DNA from: an uncultured Duncaniella sp.
GTDB taxonomy: Bacteria > Bacteroidota > Bacteroidia > Bacteroidales > Muribaculaceae
Length of the DNA: 64,000 nt
Direction: 5' to 3'
Assembly: GCF_910577345.1 (NCBI RefSeq)
Contig: NZ_CAJTMT010000008.1
Location: forward strand, 50,128 to 114,127
The position numbers were made by a program, and so were the translations under genes. The notes beneath the pieces are model-generated. The model was given only the letters and a program-made list of their open reading frames with translations, was not told the origin of the DNA and searched no databases. This document shows, piece by piece, positions 18,226-26,547 of this stretch; positions within the stretch are counted from its first letter, which is position 1, and each line of letters starts with the position of its first letter.

Positions 18226-18919
18226 GTTTCAGCGTATTTTTTCTGAAAAATCTCTTTGTGCGGTGAAGTGAGAGTTTATCTGCGCCAGCCGGGTTGTACA
18301 CGTCAGTAATTGGTCCGGATATGCTTGTTTCCGGAGTGGGGGAGTCGGTTGCTTGTTCAGTCGGTTTTCTTTCTGTAGCCGGTTCGCCTTGATTGCTTTC
18401 CGCTTCGGTTTGCGGCTGTATCGTTTCGTCGGGGTGAGTTGAATTTTCTGTTGCCTTATCTGCTTCGGATTTTTCATCCTTATTTTCAGCCTTGGTCATT
18501 TCGGCAGCCGCACGGCGTTCGGCTGCGCGGGCCTTTGCGCGGGCCGAGCGTTGCATGGCAGTGTCTATGTCGAGACATAGACACATGAACACAACTCTCA
18601 TGCACTCATATTCATAATGATAGCCAAGTTTTTCGCCTTTCAACATGTAGGCGTCGAGATGAGGCATCAGATATTTCATCCATTCCGCGCCATAACCGAG
18701 AGCATCCATAATCATCTCGCCTCGCCGACGCATTTTTTCATAGAAAGCCTTGGAGACAGGAAGTGTCCAAGGCTTTTTTTCCATCGGACTTTTCGGTCTG
18801 CCACGTTTGCGTTTCGTGCCGGATTCACTACGGTTGCAATCAGAGCTTTGGTGGAAGGATTTTGCCTGACCTGATGAAGCGTTGGTGATGATTGTTGTTG
18901 TGGAAAGTTCGTGGTTCAT
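18197..18919 (-). CDS. Unknown protein with AT-hook-like motif
   Basis: 240 residues, not recognised. Residues ~35-46 read TKRKRGRPKSPM, an AT-hook core (RGRP between basic residues), suggesting binding to the minor groove of AT-rich DNA. Residues ~50-120 form a compact, aromatic- and Met-rich helical region (WTLPVSKAFYEKMRRRGEMIMDALGYGAEW). Then follow an Arg/Ala-rich helix (ARAKARAAERRAAAE), an acidic Thr/Glu/Pro-rich disordered stretch and a basic tail. A TAGATTTGC box (18968-18976) 49 bp upstream of the start suggests it is transcribed. The stop codon is inside the terminator it shares with the tricorn gene. Candidate nucleoid-associated or regulatory protein by inference only. Confidence 0.6.
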   Translation of the reverse strand: MNHELSTTTIITNASSGQAKSFHQSSDCNRSESGTKRKRGRPKSPMEKKPWTLPVSKAFYEKMRRRGEMIMDALGYGAEWMKYLMPHLDAYMLKGEKLGYHYEYECMRVVFMCLCLDIDTAMQRSARAKARAAERRAAAEMTKAENKDEKSEADKATENSTHPDETIQPQTEAESNQGEPATERKPTEQATDSPTPETSISGPITDVYNPAGADKLSLHRTKRFFRKNTLKLKRTQVRRV

Positions 18920-18967
18920 GGTTAGAGAGATTTTTGGGTTGAACAGTGTGTTTAATTGAATACTGAT

Positions 18968-18976
18968 GCAAATCTA
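18968..18976 (-). promoter_or_regulatory. -7 promoter box for the AT-hook-like protein
   Basis: On the minus strand TAGATTTGC matches the TAnnTTTGC box. The -33 region is weak. The inferred leader is ~40 bases to the start at 18919. Confidence 0.5.
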
Positions 18977-19089
18977 CATCATGAACTTTCCGAAAAGGTG
19001 CGAATTTACAAAACCGATGAAGAAAAATATTGGTTTTTCATATAAAATCAGTAACTTAGTGCAGAGTCATAAACTTATATCGTTAAATT

Positions 19090-19617
19090 ATGTCATTGCC
19101 TTTTTTCAAGCGAAATTTTATAATCGACAGACCATGTGTTGAAGTAATAGATTTCATGAAGAAGTCTACATTCAGTTATGACTCCCCGACTCGTTTTTCT
19201 GACTATAGGCATAAGAGAAAATATGAGTTTGAGGGTTGGGTATGGGAAAACGGCTTTTGTGTGTATGAGAACTCCGTTTTTCGTAATTCATTTGCGCCGG
19301 AAGCGAGAGCCGTGATACTACCCGTAGGTGATACTCAGTCTTCCGTGAGACTTGAAGTGGGTCTTTATTCGATAGGCGCAGTCGGTGCTATTATAGTTAT
19401 TATCGCACTCATTGTCACGCTGATAGCTATTGTCATGAGAGTGTCGGAAAGAGGGTTCGACAAGGAAGATGCGGGTTTGCTCTTTATTGTTCTTTTGTTT
19501 GGAAGTGTTCTATTCCTGTTTCTTCGCTTTGGGTTCTATTCCGGCTACAAAAGGTTGAAATCCCGGATATTGGAAGTATTGGATTATCCGGAAGGTCAAC
19601 AAGGTGTAAATTTGTAA
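19090..19617 (+). CDS. Unknown small membrane protein
   Basis: 175 residues, not recognised. Residues 1-95 are polar (DRPCVEVIDFMKKSTFSYDSPTRFSDYRHKRKYEFEGWVWENGF). Two transmembrane helices follow (about 95-117, IGAVGAIIVIIALIVTLIAIVM, and about 129-147, LLFIVLLFGSVLFLFLRFGF). A short cytoplasmic tail reads GYKRLKSRILEVLDYPE. No signal peptide is seen. It stands alone between divergent and convergent neighbours. The N-terminal half might be a SRPBCC- or PH-like domain, but nothing seen is decisive. Confidence 0.6.
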   Translation: MSLPFFKRNFIIDRPCVEVIDFMKKSTFSYDSPTRFSDYRHKRKYEFEGWVWENGFCVYENSVFRNSFAPEARAVILPVGDTQSSVRLEVGLYSIGAVGAIIVIIALIVTLIAIVMRVSERGFDKEDAGLLFIVLLFGSVLFLFLRFGFYSGYKRLKSRILEVLDYPEGQQGVNL

Positions 19618-19642
19618 GTGGAGTCAGGATATAGACATACCG

Positions 19643-20617
19643 TCACTGAGCCATAATCATATAGCCGATATAGCCGATATAGCAAAACGTGAGGAGGGCT
19701 CCTTCGATGCGGGTGATGGTGCGCTCTTTGAAGAACCAGCCGAATATCCAGAATAGCAGACATGCGCCGGTCAGCACGAGGAGATCCGGATTGCCGATGT
19801 TGCCGAATCCGAGTGGACGCACCGTGGCAGTAGCTCCGAGCACAAGGAATATGTTGAAGATATTGCTGCCGATAACGTTACCGAGCGCTATGCCCGTTTT
19901 TCCTTTCATGGCAGCGGTGACGGAGGTTGCGAGTTCCGGAAGAGAAGTACCGGCAGCAACGATTGTAAGTGCGATTATCGCATCGCTCACTCCGAGTGCT
20001 GAGGCGATGCCCGATGCCCCTGCCACAAAGCGGTCGCCACCGTAGATAAGCGCACACAATCCGCCGATGACCCACAAGGCGGCTTTCCAGATAGGCATGG
20101 CCTTGACACCGGCTCCGGATTCTGCAGCAGGGTCTTCCGTTGATGCATCCTTGGCTTGCGAGAACGTGTAGCGCATGAATATCAGGAAAAACAGCAATAG
20201 GAGGATGCCATTGACACGACTGACTGTCATGGACTGAGCGCCATCAAGCAGGGGGCCGTTGGCTATCGTCAGCAGCGCAAGCGCCGATAGAAGGACAAGC
20301 GGAATTTCATTGGTCATGATGCTGCGCTGGATTTTGATGGGCACGACCATAGCTGTCACTCCGATTATGACGAGGATATTGAAAATATTGCTACCGACCA
20401 CGTTGCCTATGGCCATCTCGGCACTCCCGTTGAGAGCGGAAATAAGGCTGATTGCAAGTTCAGGCGCGGAAGTGCCGAACGCAACCACGGTCAGACCTAT
20501 GACCAAATCGCTGACACCCCAACGTTTGGCAATTGCCGAGGCGCCGTCTGTCAGACAGTTGGCTCCGACGAGAATCAAGCCCAGTCCGAGCAGTAGAAAA
20601 AATATATTCAGAAGCAT
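19643..20617 (-). CDS. Calcium/sodium antiporter (CaCA family, YrbG-like)
   Basis: 324 residues, about ten transmembrane helices. The two inverted alpha repeats of the cation/Ca exchanger family are clear: first VVAFGTSAPELAISL + GNVVGSNIFNILVIIG, second VAAGTSLPELATSV + GNVIGSNIFNIFLVLG. The acidic residues in the two PEL motifs are the ion-binding positions. Members export Ca2+ against Na+ (or K+/Na+) across the inner membrane. The gene is single, convergent with the small membrane protein gene; its start is 181 bp from the terminator of tRNA-Arg. Length is normal. Confidence 0.93.
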   Translation of the reverse strand: MLLNIFFLLLGLGLILVGANCLTDGASAIAKRWGVSDLVIGLTVVAFGTSAPELAISLISALNGSAEMAIGNVVGSNIFNILVIIGVTAMVVPIKIQRSIMTNEIPLVLLSALALLTIANGPLLDGAQSMTVSRVNGILLLLFFLIFMRYTFSQAKDASTEDPAAESGAGVKAMPIWKAALWVIGGLCALIYGGDRFVAGASGIASALGVSDAIIALTIVAAGTSLPELATSVTAAMKGKTGIALGNVIGSNIFNIFLVLGATATVRPLGFGNIGNPDLLVLTGACLLFWIFGWFFKERTITRIEGALLTFCYIGYIGYMIMAQ

Positions 20618-20788
20618 AAGGAAGGATGAAACAAATATATTATGATGAGAAATTGAAGTTTAACTGTTGAAAACGATGATTGCCGTCGGACAGTCCTCCG
20701 ATTATCTAAAAACAGTCATGGACAATCAAAATAAAAACGCATACGGAAGAGGTATTGTTGTCAATCACCACTCGGCAGCGACCCCGAA

Positions 20789-20828
20789 TAAAAAGCAAAT
20801 CCTTAAAACCCAATAGGTTCTAAGGATT
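20789..20828 (-). terminator. Terminator of tRNA-Arg
   Basis: AATCCTTAAAACC (20798-20810) and GGTTCTAAGGATT (20816-20828) form a stem with one mismatch. On the minus strand it is followed by a T-rich run (TTTGCTTTTTATT). It lies 6 bp after the tRNA 3' end. Confidence 0.7.
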
Positions 20829-20834
20829 CACTTG

Positions 20835-20906
20835 TACCTCGGAGGGGAATCGAACCCCTATCTGAAAATTAGGAATTTCCCATTCTATCCGTTGAACTAC
20901 CAAGGC
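20835..20906 (-). tRNA. tRNA-Arg (anticodon CCU)
   Basis: On the minus strand the molecule starts GCCTTGG and folds as a cloverleaf: D arm with GTTCAACGGATAGAAT, anticodon loop TTCCTAA (anticodon CCU), T arm AGGGG-TTCGATT-CCCCT, acceptor 3' strand CCGAGGT and discriminator A. It reads AGG codons. The CCA end is not encoded. Promoter and terminator are both visible. Confidence 0.92.
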
Positions 20907-20925
20907 ATGATTTTGTAGTGTCGGT

Positions 20926-20957
20926 GCAAAGATACAAATTTTTGCATAATCTTCAAA
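20926..20957 (-). promoter_or_regulatory. Promoter of tRNA-Arg
   Basis: Minus strand TTTG - 19 bases - TATCTTTGC, ending 19 bp before the tRNA. Both boxes match the Bacteroidota consensus. Confidence 0.8.
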
Positions 20958-21006
20958 ACTATCCTTGGACTATCATTGGGATTGATTTGCGCAGCCGCTG
21001 TCAATT

Positions 21007-22314
21007 TCAGCCGTTTGTGAAACTTATTGTGAAACGGGTGAGACCATCGGTGGCGGTGCTGAGGGAGAATTTGCATTTGTGGCGGTGGAGGACTTCGCTG
21101 ATAAAGAGGAGGCCGATACCGTGGCCGTTGACCTTTGTCGAGAAGAAGGGACTGAAAAGCATTTTGGCCGTCTCCTCCGAGATGCCCGGGCCGTTGTCGG
21201 TGATTGTCAGTGTCGGAGGCGACGGGGTGGTGCTGATTGTTATCTCTCCGTCTGAGCCGATGCTTTCAGCAGAGTTCTTTACGATGTTGATCAACACCTG
21301 TTCCATCAGCACCGGGTCAATGTTGACCTTGACCGGTTCATGACAGAGTTTCCGATGCAACTTGATATTCCGTCCGGCACACAGGCTTTCAAGCATGATG
21401 TGCCAGTGGTCAATCTCCCGGTTAAGGTCGGTGGTGATGAGAGTCGGTTCGGGGATTTTGACCACATCCGCGTAGGAGGTGATGAAATTGCTCATGGCAG
21501 CACAACGACCTTCACAAACACCGATGACTTCGAGAATGTCGGCATTCTCTTTGGGATGTTCCTGAAGGATGGTGCCGGCAGTCGAAAGCATGGAGTTGAC
21601 ACCGGCCATCGTATTGTTGACCTCATGGGCAATCACCCTTATCACTTTCTCATAGCTCTTCTTCTCGGCTTTCATCACTTCATCGGTAAGTTTCTCAATC
21701 AGGATGAACGGATGGGCGAAGCCCTGGTTCATGAACGAGAGTCGTGAGCAGCGGTAAATCATGGAGTCGTTCAGACGGACTGTCCTGACCTCCCCCTGCT
21801 GCAAGGCTGCGAGCGTGTGGCCGAGTTGCGAATCGAGTGTGTCGAGTTTGCGTCCTCCCGCATTATCCTTTTTGGAAAATCCGAGGAAATTTGCTGCCGA
21901 GGGGTTGGCATTGACGATACGGTCATCAGTGTCGAGGATGATGATTCCCATCGGCGACACATTTATGAGCAGGTCGAGGAAGTGGTTTTGCTCACGCAGA
22001 TGCAGACGTTCTTCCTTTAGGGAATTCATCATTCGGTTAAACATATCAATTATTCGGTCGGCCTCGTGCTGGTTGACGTGGGTCAGGCGGCTACTGAAAT
22101 CCTGAGCGCGCAGGAGGTCAAAACCGTTGGTGATGCTGCGGAGCGGCTTCATGATGTTGATGTAGAACACCACCATGAGCAGCAACGCAAGACCGCATGA
22201 GCCGCGGGTGACCCAACTGAGAGTCGGGTCATCCTCCGTCGGTATCATGAACGTCGTGGCCACGGTACAGACAAGAATCAGGACAATCAATATGAATATC
22301 CACTTAAGCCTCAT
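21007..22314 (-). CDS. NtrB-type sensor histidine kinase
   Basis: 435 residues. Two transmembrane helices at 5-25 and 36-55 enclose a very short periplasmic part, so it probably senses membrane or internal signals. A HAMP-like linker follows (to ~100), then a PAS domain (~105-205; LINVSPMGIIILDTDDRIVNANPSAANFLGF), the H-box RVIAHEVNNTMAGVNS with His230, and the ATPase domain (NIVKNSAESI, DNGPGIS, HGIGL). It overlaps the preceding response regulator gene by 4 bp, so the two are translationally coupled. It is the last gene of the export operon and should phosphorylate the sigma-54 activator encoded before it. Confidence 0.9.
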   Translation of the reverse strand: MRLKWIFILIVLILVCTVATTFMIPTEDDPTLSWVTRGSCGLALLLMVVFYINIMKPLRSITNGFDLLRAQDFSSRLTHVNQHEADRIIDMFNRMMNSLKEERLHLREQNHFLDLLINVSPMGIIILDTDDRIVNANPSAANFLGFSKKDNAGGRKLDTLDSQLGHTLAALQQGEVRTVRLNDSMIYRCSRLSFMNQGFAHPFILIEKLTDEVMKAEKKSYEKVIRVIAHEVNNTMAGVNSMLSTAGTILQEHPKENADILEVIGVCEGRCAAMSNFITSYADVVKIPEPTLITTDLNREIDHWHIMLESLCAGRNIKLHRKLCHEPVKVNIDPVLMEQVLINIVKNSAESIGSDGEITISTTPSPPTLTITDNGPGISEETAKMLFSPFFSTKVNGHGIGLLFISEVLHRHKCKFSLSTATDGLTRFTISFTNG

Positions 22315-23648
22315 AGTTTGATTCCATATTTTTCAATGCGGCGGTAGAGAGCCTGACGGCTTATGCCGAGCAGGGCGGCTGTGCGCGACATGTTGCCACC
22401 GGACTGGGCGAGTGCATTCTCGATTGCTGAACGCTCCTTGGATTCAAGAGTGATGTCGGATGAGGAGAGTGTCGACATTGTGTCGCCGGTATATTGCCCA
22501 CGGAAATCGCGGGCATCAAGACGCGACGACGCGCTGACGAGGAGGGTTCGCTCTACGAGGTTCTTCAATTCGCGGATGTTGCCGGGATAGGGGAGTGACT
22601 GGAGGAAAGAGATGGCATCGGGAGTGATTTCCGTGCGTTCGCAGCCCACCGTGTCGCAGTGTTTCGCCACGATATGTTCCACGAGCAGGGGAATATCTTC
22701 TTTCCTGTCGCGCAGAGGGGGAAGGGTGACGGTGATGAGATTTATGCGGTAGAAGAGGTCTTCGCGGAAAGTCCTCTCGCGGACCATTGCGGGGAGGTCG
22801 GCATTCGTGGCGCAGACCACACGCACGTCGCAGCGGCGCGGAGTACTGTCGCCGAGCATCTCGTAGGTGTGTTCCTGAAGCACCCGCAGGAGTTTCACCT
22901 GACAGTTGAAATCGAGGTCACCGATTTCGTCGAGGAAGATGGTTCCGCCGTCCGACATTCCGAAGCGCCCCTCGCGGTCGGCCACCGCTCCGGTGAAGGC
23001 GCCTTTTTTGTGGCCGAACATCTCGCTTTCGAAAAGCGACGAGGATATGCCTCCGAGATTGACTTTCACCATCGGTCCACCGCGCCGGTGGGAATTCCGG
23101 TGGATGGCCTCGGCGATGAGTTCCTTGCCCGTACCGTTTTCGCCCATGATGAGCACAGGGGCATCGGTAGCCGCTATGCGCTCGATGGTGTGGAGGATGT
23201 TGAGCAGCGCAGGGCTTTTACCGATGATGAATGAGCGGTCAAACTTACGGACCTCTTCGTCAGTCGTGGATTTGGACGCATGGAGATCCAGCGCCACATT
23301 TATCCGCTGCAGGAGCGAGGCATTGTCCCAGGGTTTGGTAATGAAATCAAACGCTCCGGCCTGGATTCCTTCGACGGCGAGGGGGATGCTGCCCCATGCC
23401 GTCATCAATATGACAGGCACATCCGGCAGGAAAATCCTGATTTGTTTCAGCAATGTCAGTCCTTCGTCGCCGGAAGTGGCGCGTGAGAAATTCATGTCGA
23501 GCATGATGAGGTCGGGAGGAGTGGAGGAACGCACGATTTCCATGGCCTCTTTGGGATTGGAAGCCATGGAAACATCGTAACCGTTGCGGGAGAGCAGCAG
23601 ACGCAGTGACAATCTGATGCCTGCGTCATCATCTACAATTAGAATCAT
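22311..23648 (-). CDS. Sigma-54-dependent response regulator (NtrC family)
   Basis: 445 residues: receiver domain (1-120, phosphorylated Asp51 in IMLDMNFSRA), AAA+ domain (Walker A GENGTGKE 169-176, sigma-54 contact loop GAFTGA 216-221, Walker B GGTIFLDEIGDL 234-245) and a C-terminal Fis-type helix-turn-helix (NMSRTAALLGISRQALYRRIEKYGI). It should bind upstream enhancers and open sigma-54 promoters when phosphorylated by the kinase encoded next to it. The likely target is the promoter of its own operon (33031-33047). A second, local promoter box lies directly before its start codon. Confidence 0.94.
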   Translation of the reverse strand: MILIVDDDAGIRLSLRLLLSRNGYDVSMASNPKEAMEIVRSSTPPDLIMLDMNFSRATSGDEGLTLLKQIRIFLPDVPVILMTAWGSIPLAVEGIQAGAFDFITKPWDNASLLQRINVALDLHASKSTTDEEVRKFDRSFIIGKSPALLNILHTIERIAATDAPVLIMGENGTGKELIAEAIHRNSHRRGGPMVKVNLGGISSSLFESEMFGHKKGAFTGAVADREGRFGMSDGGTIFLDEIGDLDFNCQVKLLRVLQEHTYEMLGDSTPRRCDVRVVCATNADLPAMVRERTFREDLFYRINLITVTLPPLRDRKEDIPLLVEHIVAKHCDTVGCERTEITPDAISFLQSLPYPGNIRELKNLVERTLLVSASSRLDARDFRGQYTGDTMSTLSSSDITLESKERSAIENALAQSGGNMSRTAALLGISRQALYRRIEKYGIKL

Positions 23649-23651
23649 GAT

Positions 23652-23660
23652 GCAAAGGTA
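23652..23660 (-). promoter_or_regulatory. -7 box abutting the start codon of the response regulator
   Basis: Minus strand TACCTTTGC ends 3 bases before the ATG (23648). With the usual distance to the start site, transcription would begin at the start codon, giving a leaderless message. The -33 region is weak. Confidence 0.5.
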
Positions 23661-23708
23661 GTGATTAATATTTTAAAGACGTAATAATGGATAGCTTGTA
23701 ACAATGAA

Positions 23709-23742
23709 AAAATCCCGCCCTCCGGGGCTGTATGCCCGGTCA
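23709..23742 (-). terminator. Weak terminator after the TolC-like gene
   Basis: On the minus strand a GC-rich dyad (CCGGGC...GCCCCGG region) is followed by GGGCGGGATTTTTT. It lies 40-75 bp after the TolC stop and may partly separate the export genes from the regulators. Confidence 0.45.
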
Positions 23743-23782
23743 TAAAACAAATAAGAGTTGTTTTTTGTGCAACTTCCGGCTT

Positions 23783-25267
23783 CTACTGCCTGAGTATGGC
23801 CTCAATGTCAGCATCAATCCCCTTGTTGGTCACAAAATCCCAAAGGGCCACACTACGCAACTGGTAGTAGTAGTTCCAGTAGTAGTAAAGTTGATTGATG
23901 TAGTCCTGTCGGCTCTGGTCCTTGCTTGTCTGCGAGTCGTTGAGGTCAAGTGTTGAGATTTTGCCGATGAGGAAGGTCTCGACATTGGTGTCGTAGCGGC
24001 GCTGGGCTATCGTGTCGGCACGGAGAGCGATGTCGAGTTGCCTCTGCTGATTGTTGAACCGCTCGACAAGGATGAAGATGTTCTGGTCGAAGTCCATCTG
24101 CTCCTTGCGCAGACGGCTTTTCACTACGTCGCGGTTGCTTTCGCTCACTTTGACCTTTCCACGGCGTTTGCCCCAGTCGAGAATCGGCACCTTGAATCCG
24201 ATTTCCACCACCTGATTGTCTTTGAGCGTATCGTAGGCCGGTCCGAATTTGTCGGCGGTTCCCGTATAGCCTATCTGGGCGAAGAGGGTTATCTCGCGCT
24301 GGTTGCCTTTGGCCTGGGCGACGGCATAGTCGGCTTCGAGCTGACGGCGGCGGATGTTCTTCGAGAAACTGTTGTAGGCATGGGCTTTTTCAAGGACATC
24401 GTTGTAGCTTACCATCGTATAAGGAATCTTTTCCGGGACGACGGGTTCGAGTGTCACATCTTCCTGAATGTTGAGGAAAGCGCGGAGCTGAAACATGTTT
24501 GACTTGTAGCTTATCTCACAGTCAGTGAAGTTCGACCGTGCGTTGAGCAGGTTGAGTTCGAGCTGGAGGAGGTCGTTTTTGCTTATCTGTCCCATCTCGC
24601 GCTTTGCCTTGGCCACTTCATAGAGCTTCTCGGCATTGGCAAGGTTCTGCGAGGCAATTTCGACATTCTCTTTGGCCAACAGGAGGGAGAAATAATAGTT
24701 GATGGCTGTCAGGGCCACTGTCTCGGTCGCGCTGATGAAGGCAGCCTTTGATTCCTCATATCTCACCGGCTCGATGCGGCGGTTCCATTTGGTGTGGTTC
24801 ACGCCGAATATGGGTTGGGAGAGCGTAAGCGCGATGGGTACTGACATGAAGCGGTTGTAGCGCGGATTTTCGAGCTGCTTCAGGAAGTCGAGCGATGTGT
24901 TGAGCGATAGCGTACCGCCAGTCAGCCATATATTCTGGTCGATGGAGACCTCGCCGCTCATCTGCATGTAGTTGTTGCGCACGAACGTGTAGGATCCGTC
25001 GTCGAGCTGATATGGGCTGTAGCTTTTATGGTAGCTCGGGATGGTCGCGTTGAAGTTGACTTCCGGCAGAAGGTCGGCCCGGTAGGTGCGGTAAGTCCAG
25101 TAGGCCGTGCGGAGTTCGTTGAGGGCCACGGCTGCATCGACGCTGTTCGCCCGTGCAGTCAATATGGCCTCCTCAAGGGTTATGGTTTTGACCGCTTCCT
25201 CAGCCGCACCCGCAGTCATGGCGACTGCGAGTGAACCGAGAAGCATCAATTGTTGAATAAATTTCAT
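23783..25267 (-). CDS. TolC family outer membrane efflux protein
   Basis: 494 residues with a signal peptide (LMLLGSLAVAMTAGAAEE). It has the alternating coiled-coil and strand pattern of outer-membrane factors: TLEEAILTARANSVDAAVALNELRTAYW near the N-terminus, KENVEIASQNLANAEKLYEVAKAKREMGQISKNDLLQLELNLLNA in the first helical hairpin, and the second repeat YDTNVETFLIGKISTLDLNDSQTSKDQSRQDYINQLYYYWNYYYQLR. It forms the outer-membrane channel for the adaptor and permeases encoded upstream in the same operon. Confidence 0.9.
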   Translation of the reverse strand: MKFIQQLMLLGSLAVAMTAGAAEEAVKTITLEEAILTARANSVDAAVALNELRTAYWTYRTYRADLLPEVNFNATIPSYHKSYSPYQLDDGSYTFVRNNYMQMSGEVSIDQNIWLTGGTLSLNTSLDFLKQLENPRYNRFMSVPIALTLSQPIFGVNHTKWNRRIEPVRYEESKAAFISATETVALTAINYYFSLLLAKENVEIASQNLANAEKLYEVAKAKREMGQISKNDLLQLELNLLNARSNFTDCEISYKSNMFQLRAFLNIQEDVTLEPVVPEKIPYTMVSYNDVLEKAHAYNSFSKNIRRRQLEADYAVAQAKGNQREITLFAQIGYTGTADKFGPAYDTLKDNQVVEIGFKVPILDWGKRRGKVKVSESNRDVVKSRLRKEQMDFDQNIFILVERFNNQQRQLDIALRADTIAQRRYDTNVETFLIGKISTLDLNDSQTSKDQSRQDYINQLYYYWNYYYQLRSVALWDFVTNKGIDADIEAILRQ

Positions 25268-25288
25268 GGAAAGCGGGTTTAATAACTG

Positions 25289-26542
25289 TCATTCACCCAT
25301 GAGGGCTTTTGCGGGAGCTATTTTCATCGCACGGTTGGCAGGAATGAGGATTCCGAGCAGAATCATGAGAGCCATGAATGCCCATGCGATGACGACGCAG
25401 GCAATGAAGCGCGAGGGTTCGAAATATGCGCCGTGGTAGTAGGTGTTGAATTCAAAATGGACAATCAGCCAGTCGAAGAGGATGGCCAAAGGAGTGATGA
25501 CAAGCAGAATGATTTCTCCTTCACTGATGACACGGCGGAAAATGTCGCTGCGGGTGGCTCCGTTGGCCTTGCGAATTGCGATTTCGGAGATGCGCATACG
25601 GGTGCGGAACCAGAATGTCCCGAGCAGACCGAGGAAGATGTTGAGAGCGAGGAAGGCCGCTCCGGCAAAAAATGTACGCATCCCGGTGACATTGTCACGC
25701 TGATGGATATGGCGTATATCATCGAATGACTGGACTGATGAGATGTAGAGGTTGCCGATGCGGAAATGACTGTCGGCATCCTTCATGAGATTCTCGATGA
25801 AGTCAGTGTCCATGTTGTCACGCACACGCACCATCAGTTCATTAAGCGCATCAATATAATGCCTTTCAGGACAGAGCGACATCATGGAGGTGGACCATTC
25901 GGCTGCCTGGAAATCGTTGTAACGCGCGGTTTCGTAGGCGGCTTTCAGGACAAGGGTGTCACCATAGGCGTGATTTGAAAACTCCTTGCCGATGAAAGCG
26001 CCCATGTGGTCAAGGTTATACTTTTCCTTGAAAGCGTTGTCGGAAATGAGGAAGGCGCGTGGCTCCTTGAGCAGTTCGGACAGTTGCTCAGGGGTCTCAC
26101 CGTTGGCTCCCCGGATGCGGAACACCCGTGGGAAATCCGGGCTGACGAGGCGTCGGAGAAGATAACCGCTTGATGAGAAGGTGTCCGTTGCCATGTATGT
26201 ATTCGAGTTGGAGCCGTTGTAGAAATAGGAGTTCTGTCCGGCAGCCACACATTCGATTTCCGGACGCTTTTCAAGGCGGTCCATGAGGGTCAGAAAGTCC
26301 GCGTTGTTGTCAGAGTTTGATTTGTCGGGGATGAATTCGGGGCTTTGTTGGTTGAGCAGAGCGTATTTGATGAGGTAGCAGTGGTCAGTGTTGAAGCCGC
26401 GTGGCTCGTTGAGGGTGGAGATGGCCGTGTAGAGGTTGTCGGTAATGAACCACATCACAACGCTCACTATCAGGAGCTCGACACCCAACCACACGTTTGA
26501 GCGCCATTCATTACCTATCTGTTTCAGAAGTTTACGTTTCAT
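25289..26542 (-). CDS. FtsX/MacB-type ABC permease, type B copy 2
   Basis: 417 residues from MKRKLLKQIGNEWRSN (26542). A longer frame reaching 26743 overlaps the preceding permease and encodes a non-membrane Arg/Gln-rich stretch, so it is rejected. One transmembrane helix at ~20-38, a periplasmic domain (~40-280) and three C-terminal helices in the FtsX domain (AFLALNIFLGLLGTFWFRTRMRISEIAIRKANGATRSDIFRRVISEG) are visible. It starts 5 bp after the type A permease and resembles the permease at 29006-30313, so the operon carries two A-B permease pairs. It lacks its own ATP-binding domain. Confidence 0.88.
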   Translation of the reverse strand: MKRKLLKQIGNEWRSNVWLGVELLIVSVVMWFITDNLYTAISTLNEPRGFNTDHCYLIKYALLNQQSPEFIPDKSNSDNNADFLTLMDRLEKRPEIECVAAGQNSYFYNGSNSNTYMATDTFSSSGYLLRRLVSPDFPRVFRIRGANGETPEQLSELLKEPRAFLISDNAFKEKYNLDHMGAFIGKEFSNHAYGDTLVLKAAYETARYNDFQAAEWSTSMMSLCPERHYIDALNELMVRVRDNMDTDFIENLMKDADSHFRIGNLYISSVQSFDDIRHIHQRDNVTGMRTFFAGAAFLALNIFLGLLGTFWFRTRMRISEIAIRKANGATRSDIFRRVISEGEIILLVITPLAILFDWLIVHFEFNTYYHGAYFEPSRFIACVVIAWAFMALMILLGILIPANRAMKIAPAKALMGE

Positions 26543-26547
26543 AGAAG

